This document shows positions 25,689-35,191 of a stretch of 64,000 nucleotides of DNA, in pieces; position 1 is the first letter of the stretch; every line of letters starts with the position of its first letter. The notes under the pieces were generated by a model, which had not been told where the DNA came from, did not search any database, and worked only from the letters and a program-made list of their open reading frames with translations. Made by a program: the position numbers and the translations under genes. The DNA is from Micromonospora phytophila (GTDB taxonomy: Bacteria > Actinomycetota > Actinomycetes > Mycobacteriales > Micromonosporaceae), in NCBI RefSeq assembly GCF_023656545.1, contig NZ_JAMOKF010000001.1:28349-92348 (forward strand). The letters are read 5' to 3'.

Positions 25689-26213
25689 TCACCGCGGCAC
25701 CACAGCGATAACGTCGATCTCAATCAGCATCCCGTCCAGCGCCAGGGCGGGCACCGGGATCAGAGTCCATGCCGGTTTCCGGTCACCCCATACGCGATCG
25801 AACTCCTGTTTCACCACCCCAAACTTCTCCTCGTTGTGGTCAACGACGAGGAGGTTGAACTTCGCTACGTCCGACATCGTGGCGCCGGCGGCTGCAAGCA
25901 CAGTTGCCGTGTTGGCCAGCGCTTGCCTGAGCTGCGTCCCGAAGTCCTCCGCCAGAGTGCCGTCCTCAGTCTCGCCGCCTTGTCCTGCCGGAAGGATCAT
26001 CCGCCAGTCGGCCGGGAATACCGCAAGATGCGAGTAGGCGTTCGGCCGAGGATCGTAGAGACCCCTTGGGTTGATGAACGTCAGTTCGTCAACTTCTCCC
26101 GCGTGAACGTCATGGGCCACGTCGTTTTCCCCCTCTGCGCCTGCTGCGAGGACGCCTGCCCTCAAGTACCTAGGGTGGTCACGAAAGGTGCTTGTATCGT
26201 TACCCGCAGTCAT
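25689..26213 (-). CDS. RidA/YjgF family protein
   Basis: 174 residues if it starts at the ATG at 26213. The RidA domain begins at FINPRGLYDPRPNAYSHL and includes AGQGGETEDG, FGTQLRQALANTATVLAAAG and the closing LIPVPALALDGMLIEIDV. The Arg that binds the imine or carboxylate is not clearly conserved. The first 50 residues are atypical and the start is uncertain; a GTG around 26125 would give a normal-sized protein. RidA relatives deaminate reactive enamines or act as ligand-binding partners. Confidence 0.83.
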   Translation of the reverse strand: MTAGNDTSTFRDHPRYLRAGVLAAGAEGENDVAHDVHAGEVDELTFINPRGLYDPRPNAYSHLAVFPADWRMILPAGQGGETEDGTLAEDFGTQLRQALANTATVLAAAGATMSDVAKFNLLVVDHNEEKFGVVKQEFDRVWGDRKPAWTLIPVPALALDGMLIEIDVIAVVPR

Positions 26214-26426
26214 CGCGAGTCTAGTGCTCCTGCCATGGCTGGCGGGGTCGGAGTCTGCGCAACCTGCTACTCGACCGCGCAACCGACGCGGGAGCCGGAT
26301 GCGATCCGATCGTGACATTGGGCTGGGTTGTCCGGTGGCGCAGCGCGTCCCACGTGCGAGGGATTGCCTAGGCACTTCGACTCGGTGACCTTTTCGGTGG
26401 AATCCGAAGGCGTCGGCATTGCTGGC

Positions 26427-26573
26427 TCACGTTTGCCAGGCGTGCGACGTCCGCACATGCCACAAGTAGTGCAGTCGGTCATGCCGCTCGTCATCGTTGA
26501 GCCACTCGATGTCGGTACGGGTGGTGCGGTGTTCGCCGGCCCCTCGATCCAGGGCCTTTTCGCAGGCCGCCCC
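26427..26573 (-). pseudogene. hypothetical gene fragment
   Basis: An open stretch after an in-frame TAG (26574-26576) encodes ALDRGAGEHRTTRTDIEWL then NDDERHDRLHYLWHVRTSHA and a stop at 26427. Its composition is protein-like and unlike the surrounding shadows, but it has no start codon. Probably the C-terminal end of a lost gene. The rest of the 26214-26630 gap holds nothing I can support. Confidence 0.4.
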
Positions 26574-26630
26574 CTACGCCCGCACGTTCGTCACGTAGAC
26601 ACCCGACCCGCTGTGCGGGAGCCTTTGCAC

Positions 26631-28025
26631 TCAGGTGGTGTGGAGTTGCACCCGCGGGTATCGGCCTGGTGCGTTGCGCACGAACTTCTCGAAGGCGGCC
26701 AGCGGCAGGGGCTTCGGTATGGGGTGGCGGTGCGGGATTGCGCGTATCGCACGCTGGTAGCTGAAGAACACTTGCGGGTCGTTGGGATACCGGTTGGGTG
26801 ATACACCTGCGAAGACGCCGGCGATGCGGGCTCGCCGTAGCAGCTCACGCCATTGGTCGGCGCTGGCTATGCCCACCGAGTCGACACCGTGGCAGAACAA
26901 CCCCAGGTGCAGGTAGTCGTATTGCTCGCCGCTGTTCAGATAGCGGTGCACAGCGTCGAGAGACGGTTGAACAGGGAAAGCGGTCCAGTAGGGCACGGCG
27001 CCGGTGCGTAGGGTCCACCACGGGTCCAGCAGCATGAACGAGTCGATCAGCAGCCGGTCACCCGGTAGGTCGCGTTGCCGGTACCACCAGCGGTACAGGT
27101 CCGCGATCAGCGGGCTGAGGTTCTCAGGCTCGTCGAACACCAGCCTGCTCAGCCGGTAGCCGTGGCGGTCGGCGAAGGCGGCGAGATCGTCGTGAAGCGC
27201 CGGCTCGAAGCCCCATTCCGCTTCCGGGCTCTCGCCGTCGGCTGGCGGCGCCTGCCACTTGCTGACCGGGGCGCCGTAGCGGTGAAGATATCCCGCGACC
27301 CGCGGCCCTCCGTCGCGGTACTCCTGCGGTGACATGCCGCCGACGGCACCGAACTGGAACAGATGCCGCTCACCAATGCGGCTCGTGGGCCACCGCTGGC
27401 CGCATTCGGCCGTCAGGATGACGCCGCCTGGTTCGAGAACCTCGGCGAGGAACTTCTCGTACGCGCGACCCAGCCGGATGCGTTTGACCCGAAAGTACGC
27501 CATTCGGCGCAGCGTGAGCCGATCCTGGCTCGGATCATGCATGTGATGCAGCACCAGATCGGGGTTGCGATCGAGCATCGCGCGGGCGGTGGAGTCGAAC
27601 GCGTGCGCGGCCAGCACCGGATCGTCGGGCGGAACCCCACGCTGGCGTACGGGCAACAGCAGCGTCTGCGGCAGCCAGGGCACACCCAGCGCGGCGCAGA
27701 GATGGATCAGCGCACCATCGGAGGACCCGATCACCACCGCGGGGTAGCGGCGGCGCGGATACAACCCGGCAATCGATCCCGCCACGGCGTCGATGTCGAT
27801 CTTGGCAATATCCGGCTCGGGACGTCCCTCGGCGCCGCTGAACACGCTGTAGATCCACTCACGGGTGCGCAGCGGCAGCCTCGCGGCAACCATCGCGGCC
27901 GGCCGCAACACCCGCAGGGCGGGTTTGCCCAGCGGCGGCGTGTCCCGCCCGTGCAGGAACCGGGCCAACGCAACGACCATCGCGGACGCGGAGTCGAAAC
28001 CGGCGATCTCACGCGGCAACTTCAT
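26631..28025 (-). CDS. conserved hypothetical protein of unknown fold
   Basis: 464 residues. The ATG at 28025 has GGAGGT five bases upstream, a decisive start choice over the longer frame to 28196. VVIGSSDGALIHLCAALG resembles a G-x-S-x-G nucleophile elbow, and VILTAECGQRWPTSRIGERH and SVGIASADQWRELLRRARIA are further distinctive segments. It has no signal peptide or membrane helix. It is divergent from an alpha/beta hydrolase gene whose likely start is only 49 bases away, which suggests shared regulation. I do not recognise the family; an alpha/beta-hydrolase-like or transferase role is possible. Confidence 0.85.
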   Translation of the reverse strand: MKLPREIAGFDSASAMVVALARFLHGRDTPPLGKPALRVLRPAAMVAARLPLRTREWIYSVFSGAEGRPEPDIAKIDIDAVAGSIAGLYPRRRYPAVVIGSSDGALIHLCAALGVPWLPQTLLLPVRQRGVPPDDPVLAAHAFDSTARAMLDRNPDLVLHHMHDPSQDRLTLRRMAYFRVKRIRLGRAYEKFLAEVLEPGGVILTAECGQRWPTSRIGERHLFQFGAVGGMSPQEYRDGGPRVAGYLHRYGAPVSKWQAPPADGESPEAEWGFEPALHDDLAAFADRHGYRLSRLVFDEPENLSPLIADLYRWWYRQRDLPGDRLLIDSFMLLDPWWTLRTGAVPYWTAFPVQPSLDAVHRYLNSGEQYDYLHLGLFCHGVDSVGIASADQWRELLRRARIAGVFAGVSPNRYPNDPQVFFSYQRAIRAIPHRHPIPKPLPLAAFEKFVRNAPGRYPRVQLHTT

Positions 28026-28074
28026 GAGCACCTCCGGCCGAATCATGCCCGCCCGCACGGGTATCAAGCAGGCC

Positions 28075-28836
28075 ATGCCCAAGTTCCCGCGCGATGTGAC
28101 CACGTCGTACCACGACGGGATCCTGGGTCGGATGCGCAGCCGCGCGATCGGTGCGCCACGACCTGGCGTCCCGGAGGTCGTGCTCGTGCAGGGCATGGCC
28201 GTGGCCGACTATCTGCTACCAGGCCTGGCCGCGTTCGCCCAGTGGACCCGCGCGCACCTGGTGGAACTGCCCGGATTCGCCGGCAGCGGCGATCCGCCGC
28301 ACGAGTTGTCGGTGCCGGAGTTCGGCCACGCCGTGGCCGACTGGCTAACCAAGCGCGATCTTGGCCCTGTTGTCCTGGCGGGGCATTCCAGCGGCACCCA
28401 GGTAGCAGCCGAGGCCGCCGTGATCCACTCCGGCGTCGCCGGGCTGGTACTGGCCAGTCCCACCGTCGACCCCGTCGCCCGCGGCCCGCTGCGTCTGCTT
28501 GTGCGTTGGCAGCTCGACGGCCGGCACGAACCGCCGGGCCTGACCGAGTCGCATCGGCCGGAGTGGAAACGCGCCGGCCTGCGTCGACTGGTCCACCTGG
28601 TGCGGGCTCATCTGCGCCATGTCATGGAGGAACCATTGGCGCGACTGACCGTGCCGCTGCTGGTCCTGCGCGGCGAGGAGGACCGGCTGAGCACGCCGCA
28701 GTGGGGGCGGCGACTGACCGGTATCGTCGCGGACGGCCGGTACCGCGAATTTCCGGGCGCTCACACGTTTCCCTGGCTGGACCCGCAGGCGTGGTCGGAA
28801 CCGGTGCGCGCATTCGCCCAGACGGTGCGGCCGTAG
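28075..28836 (+). CDS. alpha/beta fold hydrolase
   Basis: 253 residues from the ATG at 28075. The nucleophile elbow GHSSG (in LAGHSSGTQVAAEAA), an acidic residue in LRGEEDRLS and a C-terminal His in GAHTFPW form the expected triad. VEVVLVQGM-type oxyanion and lid regions are present. An ATG at 28045 is an alternative start. Substrate unknown; the divergent unknown gene may act in the same pathway. Confidence 0.88.
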   Translation: MPKFPRDVTTSYHDGILGRMRSRAIGAPRPGVPEVVLVQGMAVADYLLPGLAAFAQWTRAHLVELPGFAGSGDPPHELSVPEFGHAVADWLTKRDLGPVVLAGHSSGTQVAAEAAVIHSGVAGLVLASPTVDPVARGPLRLLVRWQLDGRHEPPGLTESHRPEWKRAGLRRLVHLVRAHLRHVMEEPLARLTVPLLVLRGEEDRLSTPQWGRRLTGIVADGRYREFPGAHTFPWLDPQAWSEPVRAFAQTVRP

Positions 28837-28883
28837 GACAACCGTGCCCGCGCCACGGTTCGCCGGGCGCCAGGTCGATCAAG

Positions 28884-29190
28884 CTACTTGCCGCGGGCCT
28901 TGCAGGTGCTGCTGTTGTTGGCCTCGCGGGTGGCGTTGACCAGGTCGGTCTTGTTCATCCCCGGCCACGAATGTCGAGCTTCTTCGCCACGTCCATCAGG
29001 TGCTGCTTGCTGGCGTTGGCGTCGACCCCGCCGGCGGTCTTGCCGGAGGAGCCGCGGCCGCCGGCAGCCTTCTTGTCGCTCGGCCCTTCTTGCTCTTGGT
29101 CGCCCAGGAACGAGCGCGGTCGGATGGGCCGGTCCGCGAGCGGCCCCTGTTGCGGGGCCCGGGAGCGAACCGGCCGCTGGTCAGGGCGGC
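28884..29190 (-). pseudogene. frameshifted small Rho_N/DUF7218-like gene
   Basis: One frame encodes ANASKQHLMDVAKKLDIRGR and then stops. The next frame starts at an ATG (28956-28958) with MNKTDLVNATREANNSSTC and ends ARGK. Together they form the helix-extended-loop-helix pattern (..LMDxAKKLxIRGRSKMNKxxLVxAIR..) of small Rho_N-like actinobacterial proteins, with a few bases lost at the SK position. The upstream part is Lys/Gly-rich and has no clear start. Confidence 0.6.
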
Positions 29191-29208
29191 CGTGAGTACG
29201 ATCCAGGC

Positions 29209-32031
29209 GTGAGCAGGGGCGGCGAGGTGAGGTCCATTCTCCCGGCGCGGGACGGCACGGCGCAGGAACAGTCAGAAGTCGAGCTGATCGGACGTAGCGG
29301 GGAAGTGGCTCTGCTCGATGGCTTCCTCGCCGACAGCGCGACCGGTGGTGCTGCCCTGCTGGTATCGGGGGAGGCGGGTGCCGGTAAGACGGCGTTGTTG
29401 GACCTGGCCGCACCGCGAGCGGCGGTACGCGGATTCCGCGTCCTTCGCGCGGCGGGTGTCGAGTTCGAGTCGGAGATGAGTTATACCGGTCTCCTCCGGG
29501 TGCTGACCCCGCTGCTGGCCGGGCTCGGTCGGCTGAGCCCGGCGCAGGAACAGGCGCTAAGTGTTGCCGTGGGGCTCGCCGAGGGGCAGCCCCCGAGCCA
29601 GTTGGCGGTGGCGAACGCGACGCTGTCGCTGTTGCGGGGCTCGACGGTCGGCCAGCCACTGCTCCTGATCGTGGACGACCTGCCCTGGATCGACGCGGTC
29701 AGTGCCACGGTGCTCGCTTTCGTCGCCCGTCGACTCGCCGGTAGTCGGGTGGGTTTCCTCGCCGCCTTCAGGACGGGGGAAGGGGGCTGCTTCGAAGGCG
29801 CCGGACTCGACGAGCTGGAGCTCAAGCCACTCGACGACGACGACGCTGCCTGCCTGGTGACGATGCGGTTCCCGGACCTGAGCCTGAGGACGCGCCAGCT
29901 CGTCCTTGATCAGGCTGAGGGCAACCCGCTGGCGTTACTCGAACTGCCTCGAGTGCTCAGCCAACCGCAGCGAGCGGAGGTAGCGCCAGGTCTTGTCGTC
30001 CTGCCGCTAAACAACCGCCTCGAGGGGATGTTCGCCGCACGGGTCAGCCAGCTCCCCGACAACACCCGCAGAGTGCTTCTGCTCGCCGCACTCGAGCGCA
30101 CCGGGGACATCGGCCTGCTCAAAGCTGCCTCTGCTCGGGAAGGTGGGTTGAGTAGCCTCTCCCACGCCGAACGCGCCGAACTCGTGCATGTCGATATGAG
30201 CCGCTCGCGACTCGAATTCCGGCACCCCCTGGTCAGGTCTGCCGTGGTTCAGATGGCGAGCCCAGGCCAGCAACGCTCGGCACACGCAGCACTGGCGGAA
30301 CAGTTGCACGACCAGCCGTACCGCCGGGCGATGCACCTGGCAGGGGCAACCGAGGGCAAGGACGAGTCCGTGGCGGGACTCGTTGAACGGGCCGCGGTGG
30401 AAATGCAGCGACGCGGCGACCCGGTGGGTGCGGTTAGTGCACTACGTCGAGCTGCCGAGCTGAGCCCCCACGGCGGGGACGAGAGCCGCCGGCTTGCCCA
30501 GGCCGCCTATCTCCGCGCGGACGTGACCGGTGATCTGCGCGGAGTGCCAGAACTGCTGAACGACGCGCGGCGTGCGGATGCCGCCTCGACACAGTCCCTG
30601 GCCTCGGCTGTCGCGCTGTCCTCGCACCGACTTCACATCGACGGAGACCTTGATTCGGCGCACCGTATGGTGGTAGAGGCCATCGATGCGCTTTCCGACC
30701 GTGACGCGCCGGATCAGACTCTCATCGAAGCTCTCTACTACCTGGTGGCAATCTCGTCGTTCGGTGCTCGTGACGAACTCTGGCGACCGGTCCACGCGGC
30801 GATCGACCGGCTCGGTCCGCGTATCCCGGAATTCCTGGCTCTCCTTGCCACGACCTACGCTGACCCGGTTCGGCTCGCGCGGCCGATGCTCGGCCGACTC
30901 GACACGGCGGTCGCGCGTCTGACCAGCGACACCGACCCAGGCCACATCGTTCGGGTGGCGATCGCGGCGGGGTATGTCGATCGGTTGCCCGCCTGCCGCG
31001 CAGCACTGTCCCGCGTGGTCGAGCACGGCAGGACCGGTGGGGCCATCACTGCCGCGATCCAAGCGCTCCTGCTTCTGGGCAATGACGCCTTCAGCGCCGG
31101 CGAGTGGGACAGGGCGACGCAGCTGTGCGGCGAAGGTCTCGAGCTGTGCGAGAGTCACGGCTACCGGCTGCTCGGCTGGCCGATCATGCACCAACGGGCG
31201 ATGATCGCGGCCGCGCGAGGCGACATCGACGAAGCACTCGCCGTTGCCGACCAGCTGGACACCGGGGCGACGCCGAGGCGGGTGGGCCTCGTCACCGCCT
31301 ACGCCTCGGGAATCCGAGCGCTGGCCGCTCTCGGGCGGGGCCAGGCTGACGAGGCGTTCCGGCACGCGAACGCCGTCAGCCCCGCGGGAACTCTCGCCTC
31401 GCACCTGCCGTACGCGATGTGGGCCATCCTCGACCTCGTCGACGCCGCCACCCTCGCTGGAAGGCACCGCGAAGTGGCAGCGCACGCGGCTGCCGCCGAA
31501 CGTGCCCGGCTCCGCGATATCTCGCCCCGCCTGGCGCTCATCGCCATCGGATCGTCAGCGATCGCCGCTCCCGATGACCGCAAGCGAGACCTGTTCGAGG
31601 AGGCACTCGCCGTGCCCGGCGCGGACCGCCATCCGTTCGAGTTCGCCCGGATCACGCTGTACCACGGCGAATACCTCCGCAGGAGCAAGGCGGTCGAAGA
31701 GGCGTGCGAGCCCCTTGCCGTGGCCCGGCGCATCTTTCAGCGACTACGTGCCGAACCGTGGTCGCATCGAGCAGGTCGTGAGATACGGGCGGCCGGACGC
31801 TCCGCAGGCATTCAGCCCGCGGAGCGTGCCGCGCTCACCGAGCAGCAGCGGGAGATCGCGCAGCTCGCGGCGACCGGCCTCACCAACAAGCAAATCGGCG
31901 AACGGCTCTTTCTCTCTTCCCGAACCGTGGGAACACACCTTTATCAGATCTTTCCGAAGCTCGGCGTCACCTCTCGCGCCGAGCTCCGCGACGCACTGGC
32001 GAAGCTACCCTCGGATGACCGTGACACCTGA
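29209..32031 (+). CDS. LAL-type LuxR family regulator with AAA domain (first of tandem pair)
   Basis: About 940 residues. An N-terminal AAA ATPase has Walker A GEAGAGKT at about 54-61 and Walker B LLLIVDDLPWID. A long helical TPR-like sensor region follows. A C-terminal GerE helix-turn-helix reads LTEQQREIAQLAATGLTNKQ then IGERLFLSSRTVGTHLYQ. The GTG at 29209 is taken; the GTG at 29227 is equally possible, and the longer frame from 28888 is rejected because it runs antisense through the gene at 28884-29190. Such regulators are ATP-dependent, often maltose- or metabolite-responsive activators. It precedes a paralogue in the same direction by 83 bases. Confidence 0.92.
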   Translation: MSRGGEVRSILPARDGTAQEQSEVELIGRSGEVALLDGFLADSATGGAALLVSGEAGAGKTALLDLAAPRAAVRGFRVLRAAGVEFESEMSYTGLLRVLTPLLAGLGRLSPAQEQALSVAVGLAEGQPPSQLAVANATLSLLRGSTVGQPLLLIVDDLPWIDAVSATVLAFVARRLAGSRVGFLAAFRTGEGGCFEGAGLDELELKPLDDDDAACLVTMRFPDLSLRTRQLVLDQAEGNPLALLELPRVLSQPQRAEVAPGLVVLPLNNRLEGMFAARVSQLPDNTRRVLLLAALERTGDIGLLKAASAREGGLSSLSHAERAELVHVDMSRSRLEFRHPLVRSAVVQMASPGQQRSAHAALAEQLHDQPYRRAMHLAGATEGKDESVAGLVERAAVEMQRRGDPVGAVSALRRAAELSPHGGDESRRLAQAAYLRADVTGDLRGVPELLNDARRADAASTQSLASAVALSSHRLHIDGDLDSAHRMVVEAIDALSDRDAPDQTLIEALYYLVAISSFGARDELWRPVHAAIDRLGPRIPEFLALLATTYADPVRLARPMLGRLDTAVARLTSDTDPGHIVRVAIAAGYVDRLPACRAALSRVVEHGRTGGAITAAIQALLLLGNDAFSAGEWDRATQLCGEGLELCESHGYRLLGWPIMHQRAMIAAARGDIDEALAVADQLDTGATPRRVGLVTAYASGIRALAALGRGQADEAFRHANAVSPAGTLASHLPYAMWAILDLVDAATLAGRHREVAAHAAAAERARLRDISPRLALIAIGSSAIAAPDDRKRDLFEEALAVPGADRHPFEFARITLYHGEYLRRSKAVEEACEPLAVARRIFQRLRAEPWSHRAGREIRAAGRSAGIQPAERAALTEQQREIAQLAATGLTNKQIGERLFLSSRTVGTHLYQIFPKLGVTSRAELRDALAKLPSDDRDT

Positions 32032-32114
32032 CAGGAGCGGATCGGCGAAGCTGCCGCCGACCTCGTCGGATTTGGCCCACAGCAGCCAGAAGGCTGGTGT
32101 CAGGAGAGGCTGTG

Positions 32115-34925
32115 ATGACGGGTCCTGACGCCACCTGGGGTGGCGCCGGCAGCCGACTCGTCGGGCGCGACTCCGACGTCGCATCCCTTCATGCGTTCGT
32201 CGACCGGGCCGTCTCCACAGGCGGCGCCCTCGTGCTGACGGGGGAGGCCGGGGTGGGTAAGACAGCGTTGCTGGAGTCGGCTTCCCAGCACGCGGCGGGA
32301 ACCGGTACGAGAGTGTTGAAGGCGGCCGGGGCACAGTTCGAGGCCGATCTGAGCTACGCAGGGCTCAACCAACTCCTGTACCCCCTGCTCGACGACATCA
32401 ACCGGCTCGCCGCCGCGCACTGTCAGGCCCTGACCGTGGCCCTGGGTCTGAGCGGCGGATCACCCCCGGAGCACCTGACGCTGTCGAGAGCCGTGCTGGA
32501 CCTGCTGCACCAGGCGGCCGGCGAGCGCGGACTGCTGATCGTGGTCGACGATCTTCCCTGGATCGACCGGGCGAGCTCGGTCACCCTTGCGTCCATCGCT
32601 CACCGGCTGGCCGGCAGCCGGATCGCATTCGTCGCTGCGCTCCGCTCCGGCGAGGAAGGGTTCTTCGATCGAACCGGCATTGACGAGTACGAGGTCGATC
32701 CACTGGACAACGCCGCATCAGCCGCCCTGCTGACGGATCGGTTTCCCGCGCTGGCCGCCCCCGTTCGGCGACGCCTGGTAGCTGAGGCTCAGGGAAATCC
32801 GCTGGCCCTGCTGGAGCTACCGGGATCGCTCACCGACCCGCAGCGCACCATGCAGGCTCGGTTGCCGTCGCTACTGCCCTTGAGCCGCCGGCTCCAGAAC
32901 ATGTTCGCCGCCAGGATCGCGGGCCTCCCAGCGCCGACCCGCCGCCTGCTGCTGACCGCCGTGCTCGATGGGACAGGAGATTTGGGCGTACTGCGCGGCG
33001 CTGCTGTCGGGCGCCTGTCGACGAATCTCGCGCCTGCCGAAGGGGCTCGGCTGGTGCAGGTGGACCGCGCTGAGGATCGGCTGCTGTTCCGTCATCCGTT
33101 GATGCGGTCCGCTGTCGTTCAGCTTGCGATGAGCGAGGAGCGTCGAGAGACGCACCGGTGGCTTGCAGGCCACTACCGGGACCAACCCGACCGGCGGGCG
33201 TGGCATCTGGTGGAAGCTGTGGTGAAGCCGGACCCGGAGGTCGCTTCAGTCCTGGAAGGAGTCGCAGACGCGGCTCTCCAGCGTGGCGATGCGGTAGGGG
33301 CGGTCACCGCCATGCTCCGCGCCGTCGAAGTGAGTCCTCGTGGTCGCGAGCGGAGCCGCCGGACGGCCGAGGCCGCGTATCTCGGGGCGAATATCACGGG
33401 TGATCTGCATCGGGTCACCCAACTACTCGACGAGATTCGTCGAACCGACCCGGGGCGCGCGGCGTCCCTGGCCGCGGCGGTCGCGGGCTCGTCGCTACTG
33501 CTGAACGGCGACGGCGACGTCGACACGGCGCACCGGATGCTCGTCAGCGCCTTGGAGATGGAAAGCGACATAGATCTGGCTGAAGAGAAGAATCTCGCCG
33601 AGGCGTTGCACATGCTTCTCCTGGTCTGCCTGTTCGGCGGCCGGCCGGACTTGTACGCGCCGTTCGACGCTGTGATCCGCCGACTCGGCTCCCGGACCCC
33701 CGAACTTCTCTGGATCACCAGCAAGACCCTCGCCGACCCGGCTCGTACCGCACCGGAAGCCCTTGACCGGCTCGACGCCGTGCTGTCCGGCGTCGACAGC
33801 GAGGTGAACCCGAGCCGGATCGTCCGGATCGGCATTGCCTGCGCCTATGTCGACCGGCTGGCCTCATGCCGCCCCGCGTTGTGGCGAGTGGTGGACAGCG
33901 GACGTACCGGTGGTGCCGTTGCCTCGGCGATCGAGGCATTGTTCCTGCTCAGCAACGACGGCTTCTTCGCGGGGGACTGGGACCGGACCCTTGCCGCGAC
34001 CGAGGAAGGGCTCAAACTGTGTGACGACCACGGCTATCGGGTGCTGACCTGGCCCGGGGTTTTCCTGCGAGGGCTCATCCATGCTGCTCGAGGGCGGACG
34101 GACGTAGCGTCGTCGCTGGCCGACCAAATGACTGGATGGGCCACCCCCAGGGGCGTTGCCCTGGTGCAGTGCTATGCCGCTCACGTGCGGGCGTTGGCGG
34201 CGTTCGGCGAAGGGGACGTTGAGGCCGCATACCAGTACGCGGCTGCGGTCAGCCCCGCAGGAGTCCTGGCCTCCCACAGCGCCCACGCGATGTGGCTCGT
34301 CCTAGACCTGACCGAGGCTGCTGCCCGGACGAACCGGCGCCGCGAGGCCGCAGCGCATGCCGCCGCGGCACGGCAGGCGGGAATCGCCGCCATCTCCCCA
34401 CGTTTGGCGCTGCTCGTGGCCGCCGCCTCGGCTGTCGTCGCTCCCGCCGGCCGGGACGTCGAGCTCTTCGAGGAGGCGCTCTCGGTGCCGGGTACGCAGC
34501 GCTGGCCCTTCGACCTGGCCCGGGTCCACCTGATCTACGGGGAACGTCTCCGTCGGATCAAGGCCACCACAGAAAGCCGACGGCATCTCACCCAGGCGCG
34601 CGAGACCTTCCAGCGGCTGGGGGCCGTCCCGTGGGTCGAGCGGGCCAGCGCCGAACTGCGAGCAACAGGCATCGCCATCCCCAAAGGTGGCGCCACACAT
34701 CTCGCAGTGCTTACGCCCCAGCAACAGCAAATCGCCCTGCTGGCCGCGCAGGGCATGACGAACAAACAGATCGGCGCTCGGCTCGCTCTCTCCCCGCGTA
34801 CCGTAGCCACCCATCTGTACCAGCTGTTCCCCAAGCTGGGCGTCACGTCACGCGCCGGCCTGCGGGACGCCCTCACCCAGCTGTCGGCGACAGAGATCGG
34901 CGATCCACCGCGGCAGGACGAATAG
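32115..34925 (+). CDS. LAL-type LuxR family regulator with AAA domain (second of tandem pair)
   Basis: 936 residues from the ATG at 32115, which has AGGAGAGG seven bases upstream. Walker A GEAGVGKT (43-50), Walker B LLIVVDDLPWID and the C-terminal helix-turn-helix LTPQQQQIALLAAQGMTNKQ then IGARLALSPRTVATHLYQ match the preceding gene along its whole length. The two are clear tandem duplicates that have diverged substantially. Likely cotranscribed. Targets are unknown; the alpha/beta hydrolases downstream are candidates. Confidence 0.93.
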   Translation: MTGPDATWGGAGSRLVGRDSDVASLHAFVDRAVSTGGALVLTGEAGVGKTALLESASQHAAGTGTRVLKAAGAQFEADLSYAGLNQLLYPLLDDINRLAAAHCQALTVALGLSGGSPPEHLTLSRAVLDLLHQAAGERGLLIVVDDLPWIDRASSVTLASIAHRLAGSRIAFVAALRSGEEGFFDRTGIDEYEVDPLDNAASAALLTDRFPALAAPVRRRLVAEAQGNPLALLELPGSLTDPQRTMQARLPSLLPLSRRLQNMFAARIAGLPAPTRRLLLTAVLDGTGDLGVLRGAAVGRLSTNLAPAEGARLVQVDRAEDRLLFRHPLMRSAVVQLAMSEERRETHRWLAGHYRDQPDRRAWHLVEAVVKPDPEVASVLEGVADAALQRGDAVGAVTAMLRAVEVSPRGRERSRRTAEAAYLGANITGDLHRVTQLLDEIRRTDPGRAASLAAAVAGSSLLLNGDGDVDTAHRMLVSALEMESDIDLAEEKNLAEALHMLLLVCLFGGRPDLYAPFDAVIRRLGSRTPELLWITSKTLADPARTAPEALDRLDAVLSGVDSEVNPSRIVRIGIACAYVDRLASCRPALWRVVDSGRTGGAVASAIEALFLLSNDGFFAGDWDRTLAATEEGLKLCDDHGYRVLTWPGVFLRGLIHAARGRTDVASSLADQMTGWATPRGVALVQCYAAHVRALAAFGEGDVEAAYQYAAAVSPAGVLASHSAHAMWLVLDLTEAAARTNRRREAAAHAAAARQAGIAAISPRLALLVAAASAVVAPAGRDVELFEEALSVPGTQRWPFDLARVHLIYGERLRRIKATTESRRHLTQARETFQRLGAVPWVERASAELRATGIAIPKGGATHLAVLTPQQQQIALLAAQGMTNKQIGARLALSPRTVATHLYQLFPKLGVTSRAGLRDALTQLSATEIGDPPRQDE

Positions 34926-35191
34926 GCGGCCGGGCGCAGACGGCCCAGGCGGGGCCATAGGTAGAACAGGTAACGAAGGTCGTTCGGTGTAGGGCCGGGA
35001 AGAGCAGGCATTCACCCCGCAGTCCTCAGCTGAGGGGCCGGGCATGCGTAGGCGTGAGGCGTGCCGCGGGCAGGAAGGGGCCCGCCCAAGGCCTTCCCAA
35101 AGGCAAGTCAAATGACTGAATCGGCCATCACCACGCCGCCCTACTGTCGTAGACGCGCCGAACGGTGGCGCTCAGAAACAGGAGGAACACA

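Noticed and set aside
28888..29208. N-terminal extension of the first LAL regulator
   Set aside because: It runs antisense through a recognisable minus-strand small gene and has no regulator homology; typical LAL proteins start near the Walker A region.
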